From WTFV01 sp965203525 (GTDB lineage Bacteria > Acidobacteriota > Vicinamibacteria > Vicinamibacterales > UBA8438): a DNA stretch of 64,000 bases. Shown one piece after another: positions 44,372 to 53,619 of the stretch. The DNA lies in assembly GCA_965203525.1 (NCBI GenBank), contig OZ241898.1, forward strand, positions 5,208,001 to 5,272,000. The letters are read 5' to 3'. The position numbers were made by a program, and so were the translations under genes. The notes beneath the pieces were generated by a model. That model ran no database searches and was not told the DNA's origin. It saw nothing but the letters and a program-made list of their open reading frames with translations. The first letter of the stretch is position 1, and the number at the start of each line of letters is the position of its first letter.

Positions 44372-47300
44372 GTGTTTCGCGCGTTCAGGCAACGGTTCCG
44401 TTTCGGCGTCCGGACTTCCGCCGCGCTCTGCGCGGCGCTCGCCTGCGCCGGCGGCGCGTCGGCGCAGCAGCTCGGCGGCATCGCCGGCGAGGTGGCCGAC
44501 AACACCGGCGGCGTCCTGCCGGGCGTCACCGTCGAGGTGACCTCGGACGCGCTCGGCGCGCCGCAGGTGGCGTTCACCGACGGCGCCGGGCTCTACAGCG
44601 TGGTGTCGCTCCCGCTCGGGATCTACACCGTCACCTTCACGCTGCCCGGTTTCTCCACGGTCGTCCGCGACGGGATCACGATCGGCGCCGGGTTCACCGC
44701 GACGGTCGATGCGCAGTTGGCCGTCGGCTCGGTCGAGGAGACGATCACCGTCACCGGGGAGGCGCCGGTGGTCGACGTGCAGACGGTCCGCCAGCAGGCG
44801 GTGCTCGACACCGAGGAGCTCGAAGTGCTGCCGGTGGGCAACTACGGCCTGCAGACGATCGCCCAGGTGACCCCCGGGTTCACCGAGGACCGGGCCGACG
44901 TCGGCGGCACCCGCGACACCTGGTCGGCGCAGGGGGCCTACCGCTTCTACCACGGCAAGCCGGGCACCCGCGCGTCGTTCAACGGCTTCCGGAACCAGTA
45001 CTACATCGGCACCGCGTCCGGCTCCGGCTACATCACCAACTCCGACACCATCGGGGAGATGCAGGTCGAGATCGCCGGCATGGGCGCCGAGAACGGTTCG
45101 GGCAGCACCACGATCAACGCGATCCCGCGCGAGGGGAGCAACGTCTTCACCGCGTCGGTCAACACGAAGTACTCCGGCGGCGGCATGCAGGCCGAGAACC
45201 TGACCCCCGAACTGCGGGAGTTCGGCATCGAGCCGCCGCGCATGCAGAACATCTGGCGCGCCGCCGGCACGATCGGCGGACCGATCCTGACGGACAGGCT
45301 GTGGTACTACGGCGCCGTCGCGCGCTGGGGCCGCCGCATCCAGCCGCCGGGCGGCTTCTTCAACTCGCTGCAGGGGCACAACCAGTTCGGGTCGGCCGGG
45401 GCTCCCTTCCCGGACCCCCGGCCGGCCGGCCCCGACGAGATCGAAGACCCGTTCGGCCTCCGGGGCGGGCCGGGCACGCCCGGCTTCTACAACACCCGCA
45501 CCATCTCCCACCAGCTCGACACCGGCCGCCCCGCCTACGACTTCGACTGGAACCGGACCCACGCCGTCCGCCTCACCTGGCAGGCGGCCGAGCGGCACCG
45601 GTTCGCGAGCTTCCTCGACATCCAGAAGGACTGCCGCTGCACCACCGGCTACACCGGGCAGTACGCCATCGAGCAGGAGAACGGGTGGGACATGTGGCCC
45701 AACGGCGTCGTCCAGGGCTCCTGGACGTCACCGGTCACGACGCGCCTGCTGCTCGAGGCGGGCGGCGGCTGGCAGACCGCGAGCTGGGTCAACTTCCCGG
45801 CCACCGGCGTCGTCGACGGCCAGGATCGTCACTTCCGCGACGCCGGCACCGGGTATCGCTGGGGCGCTCCGCTCCTGAACATCGCGCCCCGCGCGCGGAC
45901 CGGCCGCAGCATGGAGTACTTCCGGATGTCGTACGTCACCGGTTCGCACAACTTCCGCGTCGGGCTGACGCTGGAGCAGGCGTTCAACGACGAGGAGCGG
46001 ACCACCGGCCACCAGGACACGCTGTGGTACCTGCTGTTCAACGGCGCCCCGTTGCGCCTCTACTACTACGCGCAGCCGTACTTCCAGCAGGAGCGGATGA
46101 ACACCGAGCTGGGCCTGTACGTCCAGGATTCGTGGACGGTCGGGAACCTGACGCTGACCGGCGGCATCCGGACCGACTACGTCACGATGGGGTTCCCCGC
46201 CTCCGATCTGGGGAGCGGGCCCTTCGTGCCGGCGCGGACGGTGCCGGAACTGCGGGGGGTTCCGGACTGGACCGACGTCAACCCCCGCGGCGGCGTCAGC
46301 TACGACCTGACCGGGGACGGCCGGACGGCGGTGAAGGTGTCGGTCGGCCGCTTCAACGAGCTGACGCGCAGCCGGCTGACGCGCGAATTCCATCCGTTCA
46401 CGTCGTCGGTCTCGTCGGCGTGGCGGTCCTGGTACGACCTCAACCAGAACTGGATCCCGGACTGCGACACGCAGGACTTCACGCCGAACGGCGAGTGCGG
46501 CGGCATCGACAACGTCAACTTCGGCCAGTTTCCGGCGCTGCAGCCGGAGGACTACGTCCTGGGCAACCTGGATGGCTGCTCGCGGGAGAATCCGGAAGCC
46601 TGCCCCGCCACGACGTTCGATCCGGACGTGCTGTACGACAACCGGCCCTACACCTGGGACTTCCTGACCGAGATCCAGCGCGAGCTGCTGACCGGACTGT
46701 CGGTCAGCGCCGGCTACAACCGGAACTGGTCGGGCGGCTTCTGGGTGTCGGACAACCTGCTGACCACGCCCGCCGACTACGACGAGTACTGCATCACCGC
46801 GCCGTCCGGCGGACGGCTGTTCCAGGTGGTCGACGACATCTCGCCGAACCAGGTGCTCTGCGGCTACTACGACGTCCGGCCCGAGCTGTTCGGCCAGAGC
46901 AAGCGGCTCGTGACCATCGCCGACAAGTACGGCGCCCAGACCCGCGTCTGGAACGGCTTCGTCTTCTCGGTCGACGGACGCCTGCCGAACGGCATCCGGG
47001 TGACCGGCGGTCTCGACCTCGGGACGCAGTCGGTCGGCAACTGCTTCACCGTGGACGAGCCGAACCAGCCCCGCGACCTGTTCAACAACCTGCCGGCGGG
47101 CGGTCCGAACTGCAGCCACACCCATACGTGGGGCAACCTGGCGGACTTCCGGATGCACGGCGACGTCCCGCTGCCGTCGGACTTCATGCTGAGCTGGATC
47201 TACAAGAACACGCCCGGCACGCCGATCAACGCGGTCGGCGACTTCACCAACGCCGACGTCCACTGCTGGGCGGACGGCAACGGGAACTGCGATCCGACGA

Positions 47301-47575
47301 GCACGCGGACCGGTTTCGCCGGCAGCAGCACCCGGACGCTCGCCATCACTGCGCCGAACCAGTACTTCACGGATCGGTTCACGCAGCTCGACCTGCGGTT
47401 CCTGCGGACGTTCAACCTGGGCGACATGCGCCTGGACACCAGCATCGACCTCTACAACGCGCTCAACTCCAACTCGGTCCAGTCGATCGAGAACACGATC
47501 GGCCTCGCGTTCGGCCGGCCGATCACGGTGCTCGACGCCCGGGTGCTGCAGGTGTACGCGAACCTGCGCTTCTAG
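44372..47575 (+). CDS. TonB-dependent receptor with N-terminal carboxypeptidase-regulatory domain
   Basis: A 1067-residue outer-membrane receptor of the large acidobacterial type. Signal peptide about 1-31 (CAGGASAQ), then a CarboxypepD_reg-like beta domain (GGIAGEVADNTGGVLPGVTVEVT to about residue 115), a plug region (SVEETITVTGEAPVVD, then LPVGNYGLQTIAQVTPG) and a long barrel ending in VYANLRF, a terminal aromatic as for outer-membrane insertion. GTG start. TonB-like receptors of this type import oligosaccharides, peptides or other large compounds; the ligand is not evident. No SusD-like partner is adjacent. It is followed by a small exported protein and a CRTAC1-TPR-CRTAC1 set in the same direction. 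Confidence 0.85.
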   Translation: MFRAFRQRFRFGVRTSAALCAALACAGGASAQQLGGIAGEVADNTGGVLPGVTVEVTSDALGAPQVAFTDGAGLYSVVSLPLGIYTVTFTLPGFSTVVRDGITIGAGFTATVDAQLAVGSVEETITVTGEAPVVDVQTVRQQAVLDTEELEVLPVGNYGLQTIAQVTPGFTEDRADVGGTRDTWSAQGAYRFYHGKPGTRASFNGFRNQYYIGTASGSGYITNSDTIGEMQVEIAGMGAENGSGSTTINAIPREGSNVFTASVNTKYSGGGMQAENLTPELREFGIEPPRMQNIWRAAGTIGGPILTDRLWYYGAVARWGRRIQPPGGFFNSLQGHNQFGSAGAPFPDPRPAGPDEIEDPFGLRGGPGTPGFYNTRTISHQLDTGRPAYDFDWNRTHAVRLTWQAAERHRFASFLDIQKDCRCTTGYTGQYAIEQENGWDMWPNGVVQGSWTSPVTTRLLLEAGGGWQTASWVNFPATGVVDGQDRHFRDAGTGYRWGAPLLNIAPRARTGRSMEYFRMSYVTGSHNFRVGLTLEQAFNDEERTTGHQDTLWYLLFNGAPLRLYYYAQPYFQQERMNTELGLYVQDSWTVGNLTLTGGIRTDYVTMGFPASDLGSGPFVPARTVPELRGVPDWTDVNPRGGVSYDLTGDGRTAVKVSVGRFNELTRSRLTREFHPFTSSVSSAWRSWYDLNQNWIPDCDTQDFTPNGECGGIDNVNFGQFPALQPEDYVLGNLDGCSRENPEACPATTFDPDVLYDNRPYTWDFLTEIQRELLTGLSVSAGYNRNWSGGFWVSDNLLTTPADYDEYCITAPSGGRLFQVVDDISPNQVLCGYYDVRPELFGQSKRLVTIADKYGAQTRVWNGFVFSVDGRLPNGIRVTGGLDLGTQSVGNCFTVDEPNQPRDLFNNLPAGGPNCSHTHTWGNLADFRMHGDVPLPSDFMLSWIYKNTPGTPINAVGDFTNADVHCWADGNGNCDPTSTRTGFAGSSTRTLAITAPNQYFTDRFTQLDLRFLRTFNLGDMRLDTSIDLYNALNSNSVQSIENTIGLAFGRPITVLDARVLQVYANLRF

Positions 47576-47604
47576 CGTCCGCGTCGCATCGAGAGGAGCT
47601 GCAG

Positions 47605-47991
47605 ATGGCTGCGAAGACGAACTGGAAGCGGGTGACGGCGCTGGCGCTGGCGGTGTTCGTCGCGCACGCGCCGGCGGCGTTCGCGGGGAGCCTGCTGGAA
47701 TCGGCCCTGCAGGCCGCGGCGGAGGTGCGGGCGCAGCCGCCGGCGCCGGAACGGGACGCGGTTTCCGCCGGTTCTTCCGCCCGGCCCGGCGCGGGCGCAA
47801 GGGCCGCGGCCGCGCAGGCCCCGGCGGGGCGGGGCGACCGGGGCCGGATGCGGGCGCGCAACGTATGGGCGCTCGTCGGCGCCGGCGTCGCGATCGGCCT
47901 GATCATGATGAAGCTCGACCGCGCGGTCGAGGATTCCACCCCGTCGACCCGCCGGGAGCGCCGGGACGGCTGCGGGTTTTTCTGTTCCTGA
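47605..47991 (+). CDS. Small exported protein with one membrane segment
   Basis: A 128-residue protein of unknown function, starting 29 nt after the TonB receptor with a GAGAGGAGCT ribosome site. A signal-peptide-like segment covers residues 10-27, an alanine/proline-rich linker follows, and a second hydrophobic segment (NVWALVGAGVAIGLIMMKL) lies at about 85-103 before a cysteine-containing tail (RRDGCGFFCS). Short proteins of this shape often follow acidobacterial TonB receptors. It may anchor or accompany the receptor, but that is inference from position. Confidence 0.65.
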   Translation: MAAKTNWKRVTALALAVFVAHAPAAFAGSLLESALQAAAEVRAQPPAPERDAVSAGSSARPGAGARAAAAQAPAGRGDRGRMRARNVWALVGAGVAIGLIMMKLDRAVEDSTPSTRRERRDGCGFFCS

Positions 47992-48041
47992 TCCGGACTC
48001 CGGCCGGGCGGCCGCGCGAGACGGCCGTCCGGCTGCTGGCG

Positions 48042-50081
48042 GTGGATCCCCACGCGGTTCCGAGCGCAGCGCGGCGTCCGGGCGTCCCGGCCGGGCGGGT
48101 CCGGCGGTCTCCCGGAGCGGCCGAATCGCGGCTCGGCGGGCTGGCGTCGGCGGGCGGCCCGGCCGGGCGGGTCCGGCGGTCTCCCGGAGCGGCCGAATCG
48201 CGGCTCGGCGGGCTGGCGTCGGCGGGCGGCCCGGCCGGACGGGTCCGGAGGCTTCCCGGACGGGCTCGACCTGCCCGCCGACGCGCCCGCGGCCGGCGTC
48301 TGGCGGCCGTGCTGCTCTTCGCCGGCTCGACCGTGGCGTGCGGCGCGGACGCCGGCCCGCCGCCCGGGGCGTCCGGCGCGCGGGCCGGCGCCGACCGCGC
48401 TCCGCGCGCGGGGGGCGACCTGTTCGTCGACCGCGCGGCGGAGGCGGGCCTCGACTTCGTGCATTTCAACGGCGCCTCCGGGCGTTTCCACTACCCGGAG
48501 ATCCTGCCCCCCGGCGTGGCGCTCTTCGACTACGACGCCGACGGCGACCTCGACGCGTACTTCGCGCAGGGGCGCGCGCTCGGCCCGGACCGGGCGCCGT
48601 CCGGCGCAACGGCGCCCTCCGCCGGCCGGGCGCCGTCCGGCGGGCGCCTCTTCCGCAACGATCTCGCCGCCGGTCCGGACGGCCGTCCCGCGCTCCGCTT
48701 CACCGACGTGACCGCCGCGAGCGGGATCGCCGCGGACGGCTACGGCCTCGGCGTGGCGGCCGGCGACGTCGACAACGACGGCCTCGTCGACCTCTTCCTG
48801 ACGAACTTCGGTCCGCCGCGGCTCTACCGCAACAACGGCGACGGGACGTTCACCGACCGGTCGGCCGCGAGCGGCCTCGCGGAGGCGGAGGGGTTCGGCG
48901 TCTCGGCGGCGTTCTTCGACTACGACCGCGACGGCTGGCTGGACCTGTACGTCGGCCACAACGTCGACTACCGCCTCGAGCACGGCGCCGAGTGCCCGAA
49001 CCAGGCGGGGGTGCGCGACTACTGTCCCCCGCAGGTGTACGGCGGGACTCCGGACCGCCTGTACCGCAACCGCGGCGGCGGCCGGTTCGCGGACGTGAGC
49101 GCGGCGGCGCTCGCCGGCGGACGTTTCGGCCCGGCGCTCGGCGTGGTGACCGCCGACTTCGACGGCGACGGCTGGATCGACGTCTACGTGGCCAACGACG
49201 GGACCGAGAACCTGCTCTGGATGAACCAGGGCGACGGGACCTTCCGCGAGGCCGCGCTGGCGTCCGGCGCGGCGCTGAGCGGCCTCGGCGTGCCGGAGGC
49301 GAGCATGGGGGTGGACGCCGGCGACTTCGACAACGACGGCGACGAGGATCTCTTCATGACGCACCTGACGCGGGAAGGGAACAACCTGTACGTCAACGAC
49401 GGCACCGGCCGCTTCGCCGACCGGAGCGCGCCGTCCGGCCTGGGCGGAGCGAGCCTGCCGCACACCGGCTGGGGGACGTCGTGGTTCGACTACGACAACG
49501 ACGGCTGGCTCGATCTGCTGGCGGTCAACGGCACGGTGGTGATGGTGGAGGGAGGGGAACGCGGCGCCTTCCCCTACGATCAGCGGATGACGCTCTTCCG
49601 CAACCGGGGCGACGGGCGTTTCGAGGAGGTGGGCGCGCGGGCCGGGGCGGTCTTCGGGCGCCCCGCGGTCGGACGGGGGGCCGCGTTCGGCGACGTCGAC
49701 AACGACGGCGACGCGGACGTGCTGGTCGGGAACGGCGGCGGGCCGGCGCGGCTGCTGATCAACGGCAGCGAGGCCGGCGGCCGGAACCACTGGCTCGGCC
49801 TCCGTCTCGTCGGGGCCGGCGGCCGGGACATGCTCGGCGCGCGCGTGGCGGTCGCGCGGCCGGGCCTCCCGACGCTCTGGCGGCGGGCCCGGTCGGACGG
49901 CAGCTACGCGTCGGCGAACGACCCGCGCGTGCTGGTCGGCCTGGGGGATTCGGCGGCGGCGCCCGCGGTGACGGTCCGCTGGCCGGACGGCGGGGTGGAG
50001 CGGTGGCCGGCGCTGCCGATCGACGGCTGGCGGACGCTGGCGCAGGGGACCGGCGATCCGGTCGGGGACGGATCTCCATGA
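48042..50081 (+). CDS. CRTAC1-like lipoprotein 4
   Basis: An exported CRTAC1 protein whose start is uncertain; the GTG at 48042 gives 679 residues. The first 100 codons include two full and one partial copy of a 72-bp unit, then a hydrophobic segment ends AGSTVAC (lipobox). The mature part GGDLFVDRAAEAGLDFVHFNGASGRFHYPEILPPG nearly matches protein 1. FG-GAP loops include DYDADGDLDAYFA, DVDNDGLVDLFLT, DFDGDGWIDVYVA and DVDNDGDADVLVG; the ASPIC/UnbV domain is C-terminal. Its stop overlaps the ATG of TPR lipoprotein 3. A true start closer to the lipobox, after the repeats, is possible. Confidence 0.8.
   Translation: MDPHAVPSAARRPGVPAGRVRRSPGAAESRLGGLASAGGPAGRVRRSPGAAESRLGGLASAGGPAGRVRRLPGRARPARRRARGRRLAAVLLFAGSTVACGADAGPPPGASGARAGADRAPRAGGDLFVDRAAEAGLDFVHFNGASGRFHYPEILPPGVALFDYDADGDLDAYFAQGRALGPDRAPSGATAPSAGRAPSGGRLFRNDLAAGPDGRPALRFTDVTAASGIAADGYGLGVAAGDVDNDGLVDLFLTNFGPPRLYRNNGDGTFTDRSAASGLAEAEGFGVSAAFFDYDRDGWLDLYVGHNVDYRLEHGAECPNQAGVRDYCPPQVYGGTPDRLYRNRGGGRFADVSAAALAGGRFGPALGVVTADFDGDGWIDVYVANDGTENLLWMNQGDGTFREAALASGAALSGLGVPEASMGVDAGDFDNDGDEDLFMTHLTREGNNLYVNDGTGRFADRSAPSGLGGASLPHTGWGTSWFDYDNDGWLDLLAVNGTVVMVEGGERGAFPYDQRMTLFRNRGDGRFEEVGARAGAVFGRPAVGRGAAFGDVDNDGDADVLVGNGGGPARLLINGSEAGGRNHWLGLRLVGAGGRDMLGARVAVARPGLPTLWRRARSDGSYASANDPRVLVGLGDSAAAPAVTVRWPDGGVERWPALPIDGWRTLAQGTGDPVGDGSP
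48086..48260 (+). repeat. Tandem 72-bp units in the CRTAC1-4 leader
   Basis: A 72-bp unit starting CCCGGCCGGGCGGGTCCGG is repeated in tandem at 48086 and 48158, almost perfectly, and a partial third copy starts at 48230. Here the whole 72-bp period is conserved, unlike the other loci where only a core is shared. In frame it encodes a 24-residue repeat with RVRRSPGAAESRLGG. Confidence 0.9.
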
Positions 50082-51862
50082 GCGGCGCGGGGCCGCGGGT
50101 CGGATGCGCGGCGTCCCGTTCGGCGGCTCCCGGCCCGGCGCGCCGTCCGGCCGCCGCGGTGTCGTACGCCTCGTCCGTCGCGGCTTCGGCCTCGTCGGCT
50201 CCCGGCCTGACGCGCGGGTCGGCCGGCGCGGGCGCGCGGGTTCGATGCGCCGCCGGGGCGCCCGCCGCGCTGCTGCTCGTCCTGGCGGCGGCGTGCGGCG
50301 GGGCCGGCACGCCGGAGGCCGGCGGGGAGGGGCGGGTTCCCGGCGCGGCGGCGGACGCCCGGCCGGAGGCGGTCGTCCTCCCCGACCTGTCGCCGGTGAC
50401 CGATTCGGTCCGCGAGCAGGTGCTGGCGCGCTGGCGCCCGGTCGAGCGCCTGCAGGACGGCGGCTCGGCCGCCGCGGCGGACGCGGCGGAGCGCTACGGC
50501 GCGCTGGGCATGGTGCTGACGGCGGCGGAGTTCCCCGCCGCGGCGGTCCCGGCCTTCCGGAACGCGCAGGCGCTGGCCCCCGGCGACGTCCGCTGGCCCT
50601 ATTACCTGGCCCACCTGCATCGCGACGCCGGCGCGCTCGACGCGGCGGCCGACCGCTTCGAGGCGGCCCGGCGCCTGGAACCGGACGACATGGCGATTCT
50701 CGTCTGGCTGGGTGACGTCCGCCTGGCGCAGGGGGACGCGGAGGCGGCCGAGCCGCTGTTCGCACGGGCCCTGCGGCTCCATCCCGATTCGCTCTCGGCG
50801 CGCTTCGGGCTGGCGCGCGCGGCCCTGATGCGGGAGGACTTCGAAGCGGCGGCCCGGGGCCTGGAAGAGATCCTCGAGCTGCGGCCGGACGCCGCCGCCG
50901 CGCACTATCCGCTGGGGCAGGCGTATCTGCGGCTCGGCGAGCCGGAGCGGGCGCAGGAGCACCTCCGGCGGCGCGAGGCGGCCGACATCCGTCCCGACGA
51001 TCCGTTGCTGGCCGCCCTGGATCGCCTGCTGGAGAGCGCCCAGGCGTACGAGACGCGGGGGATTCAGGCCCTCGACCGGGAGGACTGGGCCGCCGCCGCG
51101 GCGGCGTTCCGGCGCGGGCTGGCGCTCGACCCCGCGGACGCGGAGCTGCGCCACCGCCTCGGCACCGCGCTTTTCCTCCAGGGAGACACGGACGCGGCGC
51201 GGGCGGAGTTCGAGCGGGCCGCGGCAGCGGCCCCGGACCTGCCGCGGGCGCACTACAGCCTGGGCGTGCTGCTGCACGAAGAGGGCCGGCACGCCGCGGC
51301 GGCCGAGCGGTTCGCCACCGCGCTGCGGCATCGGCCGGCCTACGCCGAGGCGCGTCTGCGGCTGGCCTGGAGCCTCCGCCGGGCGGGCGATCCGGAGGGG
51401 GCGCTGACGCAGTACGAGCAGGTGTCGCGCAGGCATCCGGATCTGGTGGAGGCCGCCTTCGGGCACGCGATGACGCTGGTGGTCCTGCGCCGCTGGGACG
51501 AGGCGCGCGCCCGCCTGGAGCAGGCGGTGGAAACCCATCCGGACGACGCGGGGCTCGCGCATGCCCTCGCCCGGCTGCTGGCCGCGGCGCCGGACAGCCG
51601 CGTCCGCGACGGCGAACGCGCCCTGGCGCTGGCCCGCCGCCTCGCGGCGCAGGGGCGGACCGTCGAACTCGGCGAGACGCTGGCGATGGCCCTGGCGGAG
51701 ACGGGCGCCCACGCGCGGGCGGCGGCGCTGCAGCGGGATCTGGTGACCGCCGCGGCGCGCGCCGGCTGGCCGGACGTGTCGCGCCGGCTGCGGGCGAACC
51801 TGCGGCGCTACGAGCGGGGCGAGGCGTGCCGCACGCCGTGGCCCGCCGGGGAGGTGCCGTGA
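50078..51862 (+). CDS. TPR lipoprotein 3
   Basis: A 594-residue tetratricopeptide lipoprotein; the ATG overlaps the CRTAC1 stop (ATGA). The leader is unusually long (about 70 residues, alanine/serine-rich) and ends LLLVLAAACG. TPR units cover the rest, for example AADRFEAARRLEPDDMAILVWLGDV and AAERFATALRHRPAYAEARLRLA. The order of units and the C-terminal CRTPWPAGEVP match TPR lipoprotein 1 at 22513, so the CRTAC1-TPR modules at 20.8 and 48.0 kb are duplicates. Its stop overlaps the GTG of a further CRTAC1 gene. Confidence 0.82.
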   Translation: MSGAGPRVGCAASRSAAPGPARRPAAAVSYASSVAASASSAPGLTRGSAGAGARVRCAAGAPAALLLVLAAACGGAGTPEAGGEGRVPGAAADARPEAVVLPDLSPVTDSVREQVLARWRPVERLQDGGSAAAADAAERYGALGMVLTAAEFPAAAVPAFRNAQALAPGDVRWPYYLAHLHRDAGALDAAADRFEAARRLEPDDMAILVWLGDVRLAQGDAEAAEPLFARALRLHPDSLSARFGLARAALMREDFEAAARGLEEILELRPDAAAAHYPLGQAYLRLGEPERAQEHLRRREAADIRPDDPLLAALDRLLESAQAYETRGIQALDREDWAAAAAAFRRGLALDPADAELRHRLGTALFLQGDTDAARAEFERAAAAAPDLPRAHYSLGVLLHEEGRHAAAAERFATALRHRPAYAEARLRLAWSLRRAGDPEGALTQYEQVSRRHPDLVEAAFGHAMTLVVLRRWDEARARLEQAVETHPDDAGLAHALARLLAAAPDSRVRDGERALALARRLAAQGRTVELGETLAMALAETGAHARAAALQRDLVTAAARAGWPDVSRRLRANLRRYERGEACRTPWPAGEVP

Positions 51863-53574
51863 CGCGCGGCGCCCTCCCGCGGCGCGCCGCGCGCGGCGCC
51901 CTGCGCGCGGCCGCGGTCGCCTGCGCGGCGCTGGCAGCCGGCCCGTGGGGGGGCGGCGCGGGGGCGCGGGCCGGCGCGCAGGACGGCGTCGTCTTCACCG
52001 ACGTGACGGCGCAGGCGGGCATCCGCTTCACGCACGAGAACGGCGCCCGGGGCGCGCACCGCTACCCGGAGCTGTTCGGCGGCGGGGTCGCGGTCCTGGA
52101 CGTCGACGGCGACGGCTGGCCGGACCTGCTGTTCGTCAACGGCCGGGACTGGCGGTCGGCCGGGGCCACCCGCCACGGGCTGTACCGCAACGACCGCGAC
52201 GGCACGTTCACCGACGTGTTCGCCGGCAGCGGCCTGGACGGCTCCGACGCCTACGCCCTGGGGGCGGCGGTCGCCGACTACGACAACGACGGCCGTGACG
52301 ACGTCTTCCTGACGACGGTCGACGGCGGCCGGTTGTACCGCAACGCGGGGGGCGGCGCGTTCCGCGACGTGACCGCCGAGGCGGGCATCGGGGACGGCCG
52401 GTTCGCGGTCAGCGCCGCGTGGCTCGACTACGACCGCGACGGACGGGTCGACCTGTTCGCCGGCAACTACGTCGACTGGTCGCCGGAGACCGAGAGGAGT
52501 TGCGGCGATCCGCCCGGCTACTGCGGTCCCGAGGCGTACCCGCCGGTCGCGCCGGTGCTGTACCGCAACCTCGGGCGGGGACGGTTCGAGGACGTCACCG
52601 CGCGGGCCGGCCTCGACGAACCGGCCGACAAGGCGATGGGCGTGGCGGTGCTCGACTACGACCTCGACGGCTGGCCCGACCTGTTCGTCGGCAGCGACCG
52701 CGTGCCCGCCCGGCTGTACCGCAACGACCGCGCCGGCGGGTTCGTCGACCACGGGTTGCGGGCCGGCGTGGCGCTGAGCGAACGCGGGCGGGCCCGCGCG
52801 AACATGGGGGTCGACGCCGCCGACTACGACCGGTCGGGGCGCCCGGACATCCTCGTCGGCAACTTCCTGCACGAGATGCTCGGCCTCTACCGCGCCACCG
52901 GCGACGGCCATTTCGTGGACGCGGCGCCGCGCACCACCGTGGGCCGCGCCAGCTACCGGTCGGTCACCTGGGCGGTCTTCTTCCTCGACATCGACCTCGA
53001 CGGCTTCCTGGACGTCTTCGCGGCGAACGGCGGCACCGACGAGTCGCAGGGGATGCTGGATTCGCGGGCGCGGCTCAGCCAGCCGCCGCTGCTGCTGCGG
53101 AACCGGGGGGACGGCGGGTTCGACGACGTCACCGGGGCGGCCGGCGCGGCGTTCGGCCGGCCGGCCATGGGGCGCGGGGCGGCCTACGCCGACTTCGACG
53201 GGGACGGGGACCTGGATCTGGTGCTGACCGCGCTGAACGGTCCGGCCCGGCTGCTCCGCAACGACGGGGGCGACCGGAACCGCTGGCTGCGGGTCCGGCT
53301 GCGCGGCGTGCGCTCGAACCGGCGCGGCATCGGGGCGGTGGTGCGGATCGCGGGCGCGTCGGGCGTCCAGCGGCGGATGGTGCGCAGCGGGTCGAGCTAC
53401 GCCTCGCAGAGCGAGTTGCCGCTGACGTTCGGGCTCGGGCGCGACCCGGGAGTGGAGACGCTGGAAGTGCGCTGGCCGTCGGGCGTGACGCAACGGTTCG
53501 CCGGCGTCGCCGCCAACCAGCGGATCGTCGTCGACGAGGCGGCCGGCATCCTCCGTTCGGCGTCCGCGCCGTGA
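51859..53574 (+). CDS. CRTAC1-like secreted protein 5
   Basis: A 571-residue exported protein with a GTG start overlapping the TPR stop (GTGA). The signal peptide ends around GARAGAQ (about residue 41); unlike the others there is no clear lipobox, so it may be released. The mature part starts VVFTDVTAQAGIRFTHENGARGAHRYPELFGGG, the subtype shared with protein 3 at 38198. Propeller loops include DVDGDGWPDLLFV, DYDNDGRDDVFLT and DFDGDGDLDLVLT; a C-terminal ASPIC/UnbV domain follows (IGAVVRIAGASG to WPSGVTQRF). It completes a coupled CRTAC1-TPR-CRTAC1 operon. Confidence 0.83.
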   Translation: MTRGALPRRAARGALRAAAVACAALAAGPWGGGAGARAGAQDGVVFTDVTAQAGIRFTHENGARGAHRYPELFGGGVAVLDVDGDGWPDLLFVNGRDWRSAGATRHGLYRNDRDGTFTDVFAGSGLDGSDAYALGAAVADYDNDGRDDVFLTTVDGGRLYRNAGGGAFRDVTAEAGIGDGRFAVSAAWLDYDRDGRVDLFAGNYVDWSPETERSCGDPPGYCGPEAYPPVAPVLYRNLGRGRFEDVTARAGLDEPADKAMGVAVLDYDLDGWPDLFVGSDRVPARLYRNDRAGGFVDHGLRAGVALSERGRARANMGVDAADYDRSGRPDILVGNFLHEMLGLYRATGDGHFVDAAPRTTVGRASYRSVTWAVFFLDIDLDGFLDVFAANGGTDESQGMLDSRARLSQPPLLLRNRGDGGFDDVTGAAGAAFGRPAMGRGAAYADFDGDGDLDLVLTALNGPARLLRNDGGDRNRWLRVRLRGVRSNRRGIGAVVRIAGASGVQRRMVRSGSSYASQSELPLTFGLGRDPGVETLEVRWPSGVTQRFAGVAANQRIVVDEAAGILRSASAP

Positions 53575-53619
53575 CGCCCGCGGCCGTCCGCGGTTCAGCG
53601 TCCGCGCCGTGACGCCCGC
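53560..53619. repeat. Repeat shared by two convergent stop regions
   Basis: GCGTCCGCGCCGTGACGCCC (plus GC) occurs at 53560 and 53598, 38 bp apart. The first copy encodes the end and TGA stop of CRTAC1-5; the second, read on the other strand, is the last codons and stop of the convergent gene at 53595. A short duplication has therefore touched the 3' ends of both genes. Confidence 0.75.
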
